From Dorea sp. AF36-15AT (lineage in GTDB: Bacteria > Bacillota > Clostridia > Lachnospirales > Lachnospiraceae), in assembly GCF_003477705.1 (NCBI RefSeq), contig NZ_QUDV01000003.1, positions 186,001-250,000 on the forward strand: a DNA stretch of 64,000 bases, given 5' to 3'. This document shows, piece after piece, positions 33,223-42,816 of the stretch. Every line of letters starts with the position of its first letter. Position 1 is the first letter of the stretch. Under the pieces are notes generated by a model, which did no database searches, was not told where the DNA came from, and saw nothing but the letters and a program-made list of their open reading frames with translations. The position numbers and the translations under genes were made by a program.

Positions 33223-33908
33223 AAGAACCCAATTTTGAAGTGACTATGAACGAATATCTGCCACTTCGCGACGTAGTGTTTAATACACTGCGGCAGGCGA
33301 TTTTAAGAGGCGAACTGAAGCCCGGCGAGAGGCTGATGGAGATCCAGCTTGCGAATAAGCTTGGAGTCAGCCGGACACCGATCCGGGAGGCAATCCGTAA
33401 GCTTGAGCTGGAAGGTCTGGTGCTGATGATCCCGAGAAGGGGAGCTGAGGTGGCAGAGATTACAGAACAGAATCTGCGGGATGTGCTGGAAGTGAGAGAG
33501 GCACTGGAAGAACTGTCTGTGAAGCTTGCATGTGAACATGCTACACAGGCGCAGATTGAGGAGATGAAACAGGCGGCACAGGTATTTAAAGAGAGTCTGA
33601 GCGGAGATGATGTAACAAGAATTGCAGAGGCAGATGTGGCATTTCATGATGCGATTAATATGGCGACAGATAATCAGAAACTGATCCAGATTCTGAATAA
33701 TCTGCGGGAGCAGATGTACCGTTACCGGGTAGAATATCTGAAGAATAACGAAGTGTACGAGCAGCTCCTTGAAGAGCATGAGTTCCTGATCCAGGCAGTA
33801 ATAAAACATGACAAGGCACAGGCAAAGGACATTATTTGCAGGCACATTGATAATCAGGAAAAGGCGATTGCAGAATTTATCCGCAATAAAAAGAGCGGGC
33901 GCGATTAA
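33219..33908 (+). CDS. GntR family transcriptional regulator (FadR/FCD subgroup)
   Basis: A 229-residue DNA-binding regulator. The winged HTH is at about 15-78: LRQAILRGELKPGERLMEIQLANKLGVSRTPIREAIRKLELEGLV. The C-terminal all-helical FCD domain (about 90-220) has VREALEELSVKLACEHA and the metal/effector His residues in DVAFHDAINMA and CRHIDNQE. The effector is unknown. It overlaps ispE by 4 bases and is followed by spoIIR 48 bases later, so it sits in a mixed operon and its target cannot be read from neighbours. Confidence 0.93.
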   Translation: MKEPNFEVTMNEYLPLRDVVFNTLRQAILRGELKPGERLMEIQLANKLGVSRTPIREAIRKLELEGLVLMIPRRGAEVAEITEQNLRDVLEVREALEELSVKLACEHATQAQIEEMKQAAQVFKESLSGDDVTRIAEADVAFHDAINMATDNQKLIQILNNLREQMYRYRVEYLKNNEVYEQLLEEHEFLIQAVIKHDKAQAKDIICRHIDNQEKAIAEFIRNKKSGRD

Positions 33909-33956
33909 AGACGGAACAATATGTATATACTCCTGACAGAAGGGAGTGTGTACATA

Positions 33957-34643
33957 ATGGAACACTATTATAACAATTATAGAAAACAACAGAAAGAGCG
34001 AGAAAGAATCATGCAGAGAGGTTGTCTGATCTTTGCAGTTTTCATGGCTATGATGCTGACTGCATGGCTTGTGTGGCAGCGCGGTATGCTGGTGGAAGCG
34101 AGGACAGAAGCCGCCACAGAAAGCCTGGCGGGACAGGTTCTGAGACTTCATGTACTGGCAGACAGCGACAGTCTGCGAGACCAGCAGATCAAGATGCAGG
34201 TAAAGGAAGAAGTTGTGGCATGGCTGCATGAGAACCGGCCGGAGGATGCAGACAGGAAAGAAATGGAAGTATTTATCAGGGAGCATCTTACGGAGATTAA
34301 GAAGCTGGCACAGGAGACAGTACGACGGGCAGGAAGTTCAGATACGGTTACGGCAGAGCTTACGAGAGATGAATTCCCGGAGAAAACCTACGGAATACTT
34401 ACATTTCCGGAAGGTGAATACGAAGCACTGCGCATACGGATTGGTAGCGGGGAAGGTCACAACTGGTGGTGTTGCCTGTATCCGGGGCTCTGCTTTACGG
34501 ATGCGGTGCATGTGGAAGCGGATAAGAAGGACATGCAGGAACTCAGGATACTGGTTGATGAGGATGCCTATGAGATGGTAACCTGTACATCCGACTTTCG
34601 GATCAAATGGTTCTTTTTCGGAGGATACGAAGGAGACAGATAA
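33957..34643 (+). CDS. spoIIR: Stage II sporulation protein R
   Basis: A 228-residue signalling protein made in the forespore and secreted to the intermembrane space, where it triggers SpoIIGA to process pro-sigma-E. The N terminus has a membrane segment (CLIFAVFMAMMLTAWLVW). The family blocks follow: LRLHVLADSDSLRDQQIKMQVKEEV, FPEKTYGILTFPEGEYEALRIRIGSGEGHNWWCCLYPGLCF. The start at 33957 is chosen for GGGAG upstream; a second ATG at 33921 is in frame and cannot be excluded. A forespore promoter was not identified with confidence. Confidence 0.93.
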   Translation: MEHYYNNYRKQQKERERIMQRGCLIFAVFMAMMLTAWLVWQRGMLVEARTEAATESLAGQVLRLHVLADSDSLRDQQIKMQVKEEVVAWLHENRPEDADRKEMEVFIREHLTEIKKLAQETVRRAGSSDTVTAELTRDEFPEKTYGILTFPEGEYEALRIRIGSGEGHNWWCCLYPGLCFTDAVHVEADKKDMQELRILVDEDAYEMVTCTSDFRIKWFFFGGYEGDR

Positions 34644-34644
34644 C

Positions 34645-35355
34645 GTGTATTATACATTTGACAGCAGGATCAGATACAGCGAGATCGATCATCACCGGAC
34701 GATCACACTGCCGGGAATTATCAATTATTTTCAGGATTGCAGTACCTTTCAGTCAGAAGACATCGGTTATGGAGTAGAACGTTTTCAGACAGAAGGAAAG
34801 GCATGGGTACTGTCTTACTGGCAGGTCGTAGTCGAGCGTTACCCAAAGATCGGAGAACGGGTAAAGGTGAGCACATGGGCCACCAGTTTCAAAGGAATTC
34901 TGGCAGAGCGTAATTTCCAGATGGTGGATGAGTCTGGTCAGGCTGTGGCCTATGCCAATTCGGTATGGACATTTATGGATATGCAGAAAGGTCGCCCGGT
35001 TAAGCCGGGACAGGATGAGATTGATGCATATGGGATGGAAGCGCCGCTTGAGATGCATTATGAGCCACGCAAGATTCGTCTGCCGGAAAAGATGACAGAC
35101 GGAGAGACATTCAAAGTGCGCAAGTATCACATTGATACGAATGAACATGTGAATAACTGTCAGTATGTACAGATGGCGCTGGAAGCTGTAGAGAAAGAAC
35201 TGAACGTTCATCAGGTTCGTGTGGAGTATAAGCACTCAGCAGTGTATAATGACAGTATCCTGCCGAGGGTGGCAGAAGAAGATAACCGTACAGTAGTAGA
35301 ACTGTGTGATCCGGAAGGACACATCTATGCCGTAGTAGAATTTACAGGAGAATAA
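34645..35355 (+). CDS. Acyl-ACP thioesterase family protein
   Basis: A 236-residue double-hotdog thioesterase of the FatA/FatB-like bacterial family. It has two halves: RIRYSEIDHHRTITLPGIINYFQDCSTFQSE at the N terminus, and KVRKYHIDTNEHVNNCQYVQMALEAV (about 155-180) with the Asp/Asn/His catalytic cluster. WVLSYWQVVVERYPKIGERVKVSTWA is typical. It should release fatty acids from acyl-ACP. The start is a GTG at 34645 with AGGAGAC upstream, one base after the spoIIR stop. The next gene, cvfB, follows after 3 bases. Confidence 0.88.
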   Translation: MYYTFDSRIRYSEIDHHRTITLPGIINYFQDCSTFQSEDIGYGVERFQTEGKAWVLSYWQVVVERYPKIGERVKVSTWATSFKGILAERNFQMVDESGQAVAYANSVWTFMDMQKGRPVKPGQDEIDAYGMEAPLEMHYEPRKIRLPEKMTDGETFKVRKYHIDTNEHVNNCQYVQMALEAVEKELNVHQVRVEYKHSAVYNDSILPRVAEEDNRTVVELCDPEGHIYAVVEFTGE

Positions 35356-35358
35356 AGA

Positions 35359-36192
35359 ATGACGATAGAACAGAATCTTGGAAAACGAGTTACCTTAATG
35401 GTAGTAAAAAAAGTAGAATTTGGTGTATATCTGGGAACCGATGATGATAAGGTGTTGCTTCCGGGCAAACAGGTGCCGGAAGGCATCGAGATCGGTGATC
35501 CGATAGAAGTATTTATCTATAAGGATTCACAGGACAGACTGATCGCGACGACAGCAGAGCCGAAGATCACATTAGGTGAAGTGAAAGCACTTACGGTAGC
35601 AGATACCGGACGCATCGGTGCGTTCTTAGACTGGGGACTGGAGAAGGACCTGCTGCTCCCATTCCGCGAGCAGACGGCAAAGCTGAAAAAGGGAGAGGAG
35701 TGTCTGGTCGGACTCTATGTGGACAAGTCCGGCAGACTCTGTGCAACTATGAAGGTATATGAGATGCTGCGCAAGGACTCTCCTTATAAGAAAGATGACA
35801 AGGTGCAGGGCATCATTTACGAACATAGTGATAATTTCGGATGGTTTGTAGCAGTAGATGACCAGTATTGCGCACTGATCCCGAAGCGTGAAGCTTATGG
35901 TAAATTCCATGTGGGTGAGCGTGTAGAAGCGAGAGTGGCAGGTGTGAAGGCAGATGGTAAGCTGGATCTCAGTGTCCGTGAGAAAGCATTTATCCAGATG
36001 GATGTTGATGCGGAGAAGATCCTGAAGGATATGAACAGCCGTGGAGGTGGATATCCATTTACGGATAAGGCGGATGCGGAGACGATCAAGCGTGAGACCG
36101 GACTCAGCAGAAATGCGTTTAAGCGCGCAGTAGGAAGACTGCTGAAGGCAGGTAAGATCGAGATTACACCGGATGGCATCCGGGCAAAATAA
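35359..36192 (+). CDS. cvfB: S1-like RNA-binding protein (CvfB family)
   Basis: A 277-residue RNA-binding protein. It has consecutive S1-type OB folds: GKRVTLMVVKKVEFGVYLGTDDDKVLLPGK, then VADTGRIGAFLDWGLEKDLLLPFREQ, then GIIYEHSDNFGWFVAVDDQYCALIPKREAYGKFHVGERVEARV. A C-terminal winged helix, FKRAVGRLLKAGKIEITPDGI, completes the CvfB plan. In staphylococci CvfB affects virulence gene expression at RNA level; the role here is unknown. It starts 3 bases after the thioesterase stop, which indicates coupling. dnaE follows 36 bases later. Confidence 0.92.
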   Translation: MTIEQNLGKRVTLMVVKKVEFGVYLGTDDDKVLLPGKQVPEGIEIGDPIEVFIYKDSQDRLIATTAEPKITLGEVKALTVADTGRIGAFLDWGLEKDLLLPFREQTAKLKKGEECLVGLYVDKSGRLCATMKVYEMLRKDSPYKKDDKVQGIIYEHSDNFGWFVAVDDQYCALIPKREAYGKFHVGERVEARVAGVKADGKLDLSVREKAFIQMDVDAEKILKDMNSRGGGYPFTDKADAETIKRETGLSRNAFKRAVGRLLKAGKIEITPDGIRAK

Positions 36193-36228
36193 GGCACAAG
36201 CCGACACAGAAGAAAGCAGGAAAATGGA

Positions 36229-39200
36229 ATGGCATTTGCACATTTACATGTCCATACAGAGTACAGTCTGCTGGACGGTTCCAATAAAATTAAAGAATGT
36301 GTAGCACGAGTAAAAGAACTTGGCATGAACAGTGTGGCGATCACAGACCATGGGGTGATGTATGGAGTGATTGATTTCTACCGTGCGGCGAAGGCAGCAG
36401 GGATTCATCCGGTTCTTGGAAGCGAGGTCTATGTGGCACCGGGCTCCAGATTCAGCAAAGAGCCGGGACAGGGCAATGAAGATCGCTATTATCACCTGGT
36501 GCTGCTGGCAGAGAATGACACAGGCTATCACAATCTGATGAAAATCGTGTCCCGGGGATTTACCGAGGGCTATTATTACAAGCCAAGAGTAGACCTGGAG
36601 GTGCTGGAAGAGTTTCACGAGGGCATTATTGCGCTGAGTGCGTGTCTGGCAGGAGAAGTGCAGAGATACGTGGCGCGCGGACTCTACGAAGAGGGTAAAG
36701 AAGCAGCACTGAGATACGAGCACATTTTCGGAAAGGGGAATTTCTTTCTGGAGCTTCAGGATCATGGAATTGCGGAGCAGCAACTGGTGAATCAGGGTTT
36801 GCTGCGCATGAGCAGGGAGACAGGGATTCCGCTGGTTGCAACGAATGACGTGCATTATACGTATGCGGATGATGTGAAGCCGCACGACATTCTGCTGTGT
36901 CTGCAGACCGGTAAGAAACTGGCAGACGAAGACCGTATGCGTTACGAGGGCGGACAGTATTACATTAAGTCCGAAGAAGAGATGAAGGCGCTGTTTCCAT
37001 ATGCGCTGGAAGCACTCGAAAATACTCAGAAGATCGCAGACCGTTGTCAGGTGGAGATTGAATTCGGTGTGACAAAGCTTCCGAAATATGACGTGCCGGA
37101 CGGCTGGACATCCTGGGAGTACCTGAATAAGCTCTGCCATGAAGGACTGGCGGAGCGCTATCAGCCGGTGTCAGAAGAACTGACGACAAGGCTGGATTAT
37201 GAATTATCGGTTATTAAGACCATGGGATATGTGGATTATTTCCTGATCGTGTGGGATTTTATCAAATATGCAAAGGATCATGGCATCATGGTAGGACCGG
37301 GGCGTGGCTCCGCTGCCGGAAGTCTTGTCTCTTACTGTCTGGGGATCACGACCATCGATCCGATCCGGTATCAGTTGCTCTTTGAGCGGTTCCTGAATCC
37401 GGAGCGTGTATCCATGCCTGATATTGACGTGGACTTTGAACCAGAGGGCAGACAGGCAATGATCGAGTATGTCAGCCGCAAATACGGTGCCGACTGTGTG
37501 GTGCAGATCGTAACCTTTGGTACGCTGGCAGCACGTGGCGTGATCCGTGATGTGGGACGTGTGATGGATCTTCCATATGCGTTCGTGGACAGTATTGCGA
37601 AAATGGTGCCACAGGAGTTAAATATCACACTGGATAAGGCACTTGCGGCCAATGGGGAGTTCCGCAAGCTGTATCAGGAAGACGAGCAGGTCCAGGAACT
37701 TGTGGATATGTCCAAACGTCTGGAAGGTCTTCCGAGACATACGTCCATGCATGCGGCGGGCGTCGTGATCAGTCAGAAGTCGGTGGATGAATACGTGCCG
37801 TTGTCTTTGGGATCAGACGGTGCAGTGGTAACGCAGTTTACCATGACGACACTGGAGGAACTGGGACTTCTGAAAATGGACTTTCTGGGACTCCGCAACC
37901 TGACGGTGATCCGTGATGCAGTGGAGATGATCGGGAAGGATACAGGAAAGGCACTGGATCTGAACCAGATCGATTATGATGATAAAAAGGTACTGGATTA
38001 TATCGGAACAGGTAAGACAGACGGTATCTTCCAGCTTGAAAGTGCGGGCATGAAGAGTTTCATGAAGGAACTGAAGCCTTACAGCCTGGAGGATATTATC
38101 GCGGGTATCGCGTTGTATCGTCCGGGACCGATGGACTTTATCCCGCAGTATATTAAAGGTAAGAATAACAGAGATGATATCATCTACGATTGCCCGCAGC
38201 TGGAACCGATCCTGGAACCGACTTACGGATGTATCGTCTACCAGGAACAGGTTATGCAGATCGTGCGTGATCTGGCGGGCTATACACTGGGACGAAGCGA
38301 TCTGCTGCGCCGTGCTATGTCCAAGAAAAAGGGCGAGGTTATGCAGCGGGAGCGTCAGAACTTTGTATACGGCAATGAGGAAGAAGGCGTACCGGGCTGC
38401 ATTAAGAATGGTATCGATGAAGCAACAGCGAATAAAATCTATGATGAGATGATCGACTTTGCAAAGTACGCATTTAACAAGTCACATGCAGCGGCGTATG
38501 CAGTGGTATCTTATCAGACTGCATATCTGAAATACTACTATCCGGTAGAATTTATGGCAGCACTGCTGACTTCAGTCATTGATAATTCCGGTAAGGTGGC
38601 TGAGTATATCTACAGCTGCCGCCAGATGGGCATCCAGATCCTGCCGCCGGATATTAATAAAAGTGTGGGAACATTTTCGGTAGAGAACGGCAATATCCGT
38701 TTTGGTCTGACTGCAATTAAGAGCGTGGGACGACCGGTGATCCAGGCAATCATTGAAGAGCGGAAAGAGCGCGGTGAGTTTAAGCACCTGAAGGACTTTA
38801 TCGAGCGCATGGGTGGCAGGGAAGTCAATAAGCGTACGATTGAGAACTTTATCAAGGCGGGCGTATTTGACAGCCTGGGTGGCACCCGTAAGCAGTTCAT
38901 GATGATCTACATTCAGATCATGGATCAGGTCAATCAGGAGCGGAAATATTCCATGACCGGGCAGATGTCACTGTTTGATCTGGTGGATGATGAGCAGAAG
39001 AAAGAATTCGAGATTCCGCTTCCGAAAGTGGGAGAGTACGAGAAAGAGAATAAGCTTGCGTTCGAGAAAGAAGTACTTGGAGTTTATCTGACCGGACATC
39101 CGTTAGAGGATTACGAAGAGAAGTGGAAAAAGAGCATTTCCAGAACAACGCTGGACTTCCAGATTGATGACGAGACCGGAAGGTCAAGGGTTCGTGACGG

Positions 39201-39699
39201 AGCGAAGGAAATCGTTGGTGGTATGATTACCAATAAGACGATCAAATATACAAGGAATAACAAGACCATGGCGTTCCTGACCATCGAAGATCTGATGGGA
39301 ACGGTAGAAGTTGTGGTATTTCCGAGAGACTATGAGCGCAATCAGAATTATCTGAACGAGGACAGCAAGGTCTTTGTAAAAGGTCGTGTGTCAGAAGAAG
39401 ATGATGCGCCGAGCAAATTGATCTGCGAGACGATCATTCCGTTTGAACAGACAAAGAGAGAGTTGTGGATCCAGTACGGAGACAAGTTGGAATATGGGGA
39501 AGATGAACCACATCTCTTTGATATGCTTGGAGAGAGTGAGGGCAATGATACAGTGGTTATTTACTGTAAGAAAGAGCGTGCGATCAAGCGGCTTTCGGCA
39601 GGACGTAATGTGTGCGCGGAACCGGCACTGATCGTGAAGCTGAAGAACTATTATGGAGAAGACCGGATCAGAGTTGTGGAAAAGTCTATTGAAAGGTAG
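36229..39699 (+). CDS. dnaE: DNA polymerase III alpha subunit (DnaE)
   Basis: A 1156-residue replicative polymerase. The N-terminal PHP domain begins FAHLHVHTEYSLLDGSNKI with HXH metal residues. The C-family palm has GPGRGSAAGSLVSYCLGIT and PDIDVDFEPEGRQ with catalytic Asp residues. The fingers carry GIALYRPGPMDFIPQYI and KSHAAAYAVVSYQTAYLKYY. The C-terminal part has a tandem HhH (RTIENFIKAGVFDSLG) and an OB fold (IVGGMITNKTIKYTRNNKTMAFLTIED). Length is normal for DnaE1/DnaE3-type clostridial proteins. It lacks the PolC exonuclease insert. murI follows after 8 bases. GGAAAATGG lies before the ATG. Confidence 0.96.
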   Translation: MAFAHLHVHTEYSLLDGSNKIKECVARVKELGMNSVAITDHGVMYGVIDFYRAAKAAGIHPVLGSEVYVAPGSRFSKEPGQGNEDRYYHLVLLAENDTGYHNLMKIVSRGFTEGYYYKPRVDLEVLEEFHEGIIALSACLAGEVQRYVARGLYEEGKEAALRYEHIFGKGNFFLELQDHGIAEQQLVNQGLLRMSRETGIPLVATNDVHYTYADDVKPHDILLCLQTGKKLADEDRMRYEGGQYYIKSEEEMKALFPYALEALENTQKIADRCQVEIEFGVTKLPKYDVPDGWTSWEYLNKLCHEGLAERYQPVSEELTTRLDYELSVIKTMGYVDYFLIVWDFIKYAKDHGIMVGPGRGSAAGSLVSYCLGITTIDPIRYQLLFERFLNPERVSMPDIDVDFEPEGRQAMIEYVSRKYGADCVVQIVTFGTLAARGVIRDVGRVMDLPYAFVDSIAKMVPQELNITLDKALAANGEFRKLYQEDEQVQELVDMSKRLEGLPRHTSMHAAGVVISQKSVDEYVPLSLGSDGAVVTQFTMTTLEELGLLKMDFLGLRNLTVIRDAVEMIGKDTGKALDLNQIDYDDKKVLDYIGTGKTDGIFQLESAGMKSFMKELKPYSLEDIIAGIALYRPGPMDFIPQYIKGKNNRDDIIYDCPQLEPILEPTYGCIVYQEQVMQIVRDLAGYTLGRSDLLRRAMSKKKGEVMQRERQNFVYGNEEEGVPGCIKNGIDEATANKIYDEMIDFAKYAFNKSHAAAYAVVSYQTAYLKYYYPVEFMAALLTSVIDNSGKVAEYIYSCRQMGIQILPPDINKSVGTFSVENGNIRFGLTAIKSVGRPVIQAIIEERKERGEFKHLKDFIERMGGREVNKRTIENFIKAGVFDSLGGTRKQFMMIYIQIMDQVNQERKYSMTGQMSLFDLVDDEQKKEFEIPLPKVGEYEKENKLAFEKEVLGVYLTGHPLEDYEEKWKKSISRTTLDFQIDDETGRSRVRDGAKEIVGGMITNKTIKYTRNNKTMAFLTIEDLMGTVEVVVFPRDYERNQNYLNEDSKVFVKGRVSEEDDAPSKLICETIIPFEQTKRELWIQYGDKLEYGEDEPHLFDMLGESEGNDTVVIYCKKERAIKRLSAGRNVCAEPALIVKLKNYYGEDRIRVVEKSIER

Positions 39700-39707
39700 G
39701 GGGTACT

Positions 39708-40529
39708 GTGAATACAGAAGAATTAAGAAAAGCACCGATCGGAGTCTTTGATTCCGGCGTCGGAGGACTGACGGTAGCGAGGGAGATCATGCGTCAGCTT
39801 CCGGATGAGAATATCGTGTATTTTGGAGATACGGCAAGGCTGCCTTATGGAAGTAAGTCAAAGGAGTCGATCATCCGTTTTGCAAAGCAGATCATTCGTT
39901 TCCTGCAGACGAAAAAAGTAAAAGCAATCGTCATCGCATGTAATACGGCGACAGCACAGGCATTGGAAGCCGTGCAGAAGGAATGCGATACCCCGATCAT
40001 TGGCGTGATCGAGCCGGGAGCACGGGCAGCGGTCAAAGAGACGAGAAATAAAAAGATCGGTGTAATCGGAACAGAGGGCACGATCCGCAGTAATATGTAC
40101 ACAAGAATTATTAAGGAAATGGATCCGGAGGCAGAAGTAGTCGGTAAAGCATGTCCGCTATTCGTGCCATTAGTGGAAGAAGGATTTGCCAAGCATCATG
40201 TTACTGAAGAAGTAATTGATATTTATCTGCGTGAGATCCGCGATTCGGAAGTGGATACCATGATTCTTGGATGTACCCATTACCCGTTACTGCGTTCTGC
40301 AATCATGCGTTATATGGGAGATCGGGTACACATTGTGAATCCGGCGTATGAGACAGCTATGGATCTGAAGAAGATTCTGGAAGAATGCGGTATCAGTCGC
40401 GGCGTAAACGAATTTAACAAGTACGAGTTCTATGTCAGTGATGCGGCAGAGAAATTCAAGCAATTTGCCAATTCCGTATTACCATATGATGTGGGAACGA
40501 TCCGGCAGATTAATATCGAGGACTATTAG
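39708..40529 (+). CDS. murI: Glutamate racemase
   Basis: A 273-residue enzyme that converts L- to D-glutamate for peptidoglycan. Both catalytic Cys residues are seen: IACNTATAQAL (about 78) and LGCTHYPLL (about 189). The N terminus IGVFDSGVGGLTVAREIMRQLP carries the Asp/Ser substrate contacts, and FGDTARLPYGSKS follows. The start is a GTG at 39708 with AGGGGG upstream, 8 bases after dnaE. DUF1934 follows 22 bases later. Confidence 0.96.
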   Translation: MNTEELRKAPIGVFDSGVGGLTVAREIMRQLPDENIVYFGDTARLPYGSKSKESIIRFAKQIIRFLQTKKVKAIVIACNTATAQALEAVQKECDTPIIGVIEPGARAAVKETRNKKIGVIGTEGTIRSNMYTRIIKEMDPEAEVVGKACPLFVPLVEEGFAKHHVTEEVIDIYLREIRDSEVDTMILGCTHYPLLRSAIMRYMGDRVHIVNPAYETAMDLKKILEECGISRGVNEFNKYEFYVSDAAEKFKQFANSVLPYDVGTIRQINIEDY

Positions 40530-40551
40530 AGAAAGTATCAGGTGAACAGGT

Positions 40552-40992
40552 ATGAAAAAGGATGTACTGATCAGTATTACAGGTCTGCACTATGGAGACT
40601 GGAATGCCGATGGAGAAGAAGCAGAACCGATCGAAGTCATCACTCCGGCTACGTATTATCTGAAGAATGGCAAACATTATGTGATTTATGATGAGATCGT
40701 AGAGGGGATGCCGGGGTCTATCCGTAATACGGTAAAGATTACCGGTGACAGCATGTTTGAGGTTACAAAAAACGGTCGCAGCGGAAGCAGGATGGTATTC
40801 GAGAAGGACAAGATGAATATGACGAATTACCAGACACCATACGGTGAGGTGCTGGTAGGTATCCATACGAGAGATATTCAGGTTCATGTGGAAGAAGAGA
40901 ACATAGATGTCGAGATTTCCTATGGACTGGATGTAAATGAAGAAGCGGTATCGGAATGTCAGTTAAAGGTGAATATCCGAAGTGTGGGATAG
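40552..40992 (+). CDS. DUF1934 family beta-barrel protein
   Basis: A 146-residue cytoplasmic protein with the DUF1934 (YwiB-like, calycin-type barrel) pattern: KDVLISITGLHYGDWNADGEEAEPIEVITPATYYLKNGKHYVIYDEIVEG, then TVKITGDSMFEVTKNG, MVFEKDKMNMTNYQTPYGEVLVGIHT. No catalytic residues are known for the family. It is encoded after murI in the same direction. AGGTG precedes the ATG. Function unknown. Confidence 0.85.
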   Translation: MKKDVLISITGLHYGDWNADGEEAEPIEVITPATYYLKNGKHYVIYDEIVEGMPGSIRNTVKITGDSMFEVTKNGRSGSRMVFEKDKMNMTNYQTPYGEVLVGIHTRDIQVHVEEENIDVEISYGLDVNEEAVSECQLKVNIRSVG

Positions 40993-41007
40993 AAAGAAGG
41001 TGAAGCT

Positions 41008-42762
41008 ATGTTTTGTACGAAATGTGGGGAGCAGATTCCGGATGACGGAAAGTTCTGCCCCAAATGCGGTACATCGGTGGTGGAGGATGAGATTCCGGTG
41101 ACACCACCATCAGGAAAAGAAAAGAAGCCATCGGATGTGAAGCATCCCCCGAAGAAGAAAAAGAAAAAATGGCCATGGATTGTGTTAATTATTCTGATTT
41201 TATTTATCATTGCTGTTGTGGCGATTGTAGTGGTGAAAAAACAGTCCGATAAGAAAGAGTACGAAGGTAAGCTTGTTAAGGCTGAAAAAAGCATGAAGGA
41301 TCTTGATTATTCCAAGGCAAAAAAGGAATATCTGGATGCGATCAAGCTGAAACCGGAGAAGAGTAAGCCGTATCTGGGACTTGCTGATCTGTATATTATA
41401 CAGGATAAGCCGGAAGAGGCACAGAAGGTACTGGAAAAAGCGGTCAAATATGTGGAGAAAAGTGAGATTAAGGCGGTAGAGACCCGTTACCAGATCTATA
41501 CATATCCGGAAAAGACGTTGAAGAAAGAGGAAGGCAGCTGCGATGCTTCGGATGATCTTACCTGTGAGTATAAGAAGAATGCAGCTGGTGTGATCTGGGT
41601 AGAATCACTGCATGATCTGAAGGGTGTACTGAACTGGTATATAGCAGACTATGATAATGACGGCGAGGAAGAACTGCTGGTATTAACGCTGGATAATGCA
41701 AAGGAGTTCTCTCAGGACTATGATGACAGCATTGTGCGCAATGAAGTTGACCTGCAGATGTACGAGATGGAAGATGGGGAACTGAAGCTTCAGGCAACCT
41801 ATGAAGGACTTATTCCGGTGCTTGGGTATGGAGACAAGGAGGATGATGGCATTTTCCTGAAGAAGAGTAACGACACGATCTATATCTGTGGCAGTTGTGT
41901 CAATGATGTCTATATGTATGCAAATGGAACGCTGATCAAGTCGTTTGTACTTACCTATACAGATGGAGCGTTCCAGGTACAGGCCGGACAGGAGAATCCG
42001 ATTGCAGGCTCAGAGTGGTCCGGTGAAGCGGATGTGGCAAATCAGATGGCAGATCTGTTGGAACAGATCGGACTTCCTAAGGATGCAGACTGGATACGAA
42101 GCGATAATATGCCGGTGTTTCGCTTTATGGATCAGGCAGACCATACATTACTCCGTATTCACGGAGAAAATGAAGGTGGAGATCCTTATGCATATTTTGA
42201 CACCGGAGATGTGTCAGCTCTTGGCAAGGTAAAGCTGGAGATTAAATACGGTGATATGCAGCCACAGTACATATCTGATGACACGTTAGAGGATGATTCA
42301 TCTACAGCGCAGACACCGTCACAGAACAGTGCGCCGGATTACTATACGTTGTATGGCGGACTGCTGGATGAGGTGAATGCCGCATATGGAGAATACAATT
42401 ATTATTATATCTATGATATTGACAATGACGGTGTAAAAGAACTTCTGCTGCAGGAAGGAACCTGTGAGGCAGATTATCAGTATTATATCTATACAATCGA
42501 GAACGGAGCTGCCGTGTATCTGGATACGATACCAGGTGGACACACCATGTTCTATGAAGATGCGAAAGGAGGAAGTGGCAATTCCATTCTGCAGCTTCAG
42601 GGTCATATGGGATATGAGATGATCAGCCGTATCACATTAAATAATGGTAAGGTATCTACGGAACTGTTATCTGAGAGAGAACTGGGCGAAAATGATGAGT
42701 ATTTCGACAATGGTTTTCCGCTTCCGGGATCCAGTGTGACGGATAAGTCATATCTGAATTAA
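41008..42762 (+). CDS. Zinc-ribbon membrane protein with extracytoplasmic region
   Basis: A 584-residue protein. The N terminus is a zinc ribbon, MFCTKCGEQIPDDGKFCPKCG, with two CXXC pairs. A Pro/Lys linker follows, then one transmembrane segment at about 53-76 (WIVLIILILFIIAVVAIVVV). The large outer part begins with TPR-like helices (LVKAEKSMKDLDYSKAKKEYLDAIKLKPEKSKPYLGLADLYI). It then has two repeats with a YDNDGEEELLVL / YDIDNDGVKELLLQEG pattern, which look like calcium-binding or VCBS-type loops. Such proteins are common and uncharacterised in Lachnospiraceae. It ends at a bidirectional terminator. GAAGGTGAAGC precedes the ATG. Confidence 0.8.
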   Translation: MFCTKCGEQIPDDGKFCPKCGTSVVEDEIPVTPPSGKEKKPSDVKHPPKKKKKKWPWIVLIILILFIIAVVAIVVVKKQSDKKEYEGKLVKAEKSMKDLDYSKAKKEYLDAIKLKPEKSKPYLGLADLYIIQDKPEEAQKVLEKAVKYVEKSEIKAVETRYQIYTYPEKTLKKEEGSCDASDDLTCEYKKNAAGVIWVESLHDLKGVLNWYIADYDNDGEEELLVLTLDNAKEFSQDYDDSIVRNEVDLQMYEMEDGELKLQATYEGLIPVLGYGDKEDDGIFLKKSNDTIYICGSCVNDVYMYANGTLIKSFVLTYTDGAFQVQAGQENPIAGSEWSGEADVANQMADLLEQIGLPKDADWIRSDNMPVFRFMDQADHTLLRIHGENEGGDPYAYFDTGDVSALGKVKLEIKYGDMQPQYISDDTLEDDSSTAQTPSQNSAPDYYTLYGGLLDEVNAAYGEYNYYYIYDIDNDGVKELLLQEGTCEADYQYYIYTIENGAAVYLDTIPGGHTMFYEDAKGGSGNSILQLQGHMGYEMISRITLNNGKVSTELLSERELGENDEYFDNGFPLPGSSVTDKSYLN

Positions 42763-42767
42763 AATAT

Positions 42768-42800
42768 AAAAGAGAAGGTTCGCAAAAACCTTCTCTTTTT
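42768..42800. terminator. Bidirectional intrinsic terminator
   Basis: AAAAGAGAAGGTT / AACCTTCTCTTTT, a perfect 13-bp stem with a 6-base loop. T-runs occur on both strands, so it can stop the zinc-ribbon gene and the convergent gene at 42817. Confidence 0.92.
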
Positions 42801-42816
42801 AAATGTCATTATGAAA

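Noticed and set aside
33303..34286. 327-codon frame on the minus strand
   Set aside because: It is antisense to the GntR regulator and spoIIR, is rich in Cys/His/Leu in a shadow-like way and has no recognisable domain or ribosome site.
36244..37140. 298-codon frame on the minus strand
   Set aside because: Antisense shadow of the dnaE PHP region, whose motifs are clear on the plus strand.
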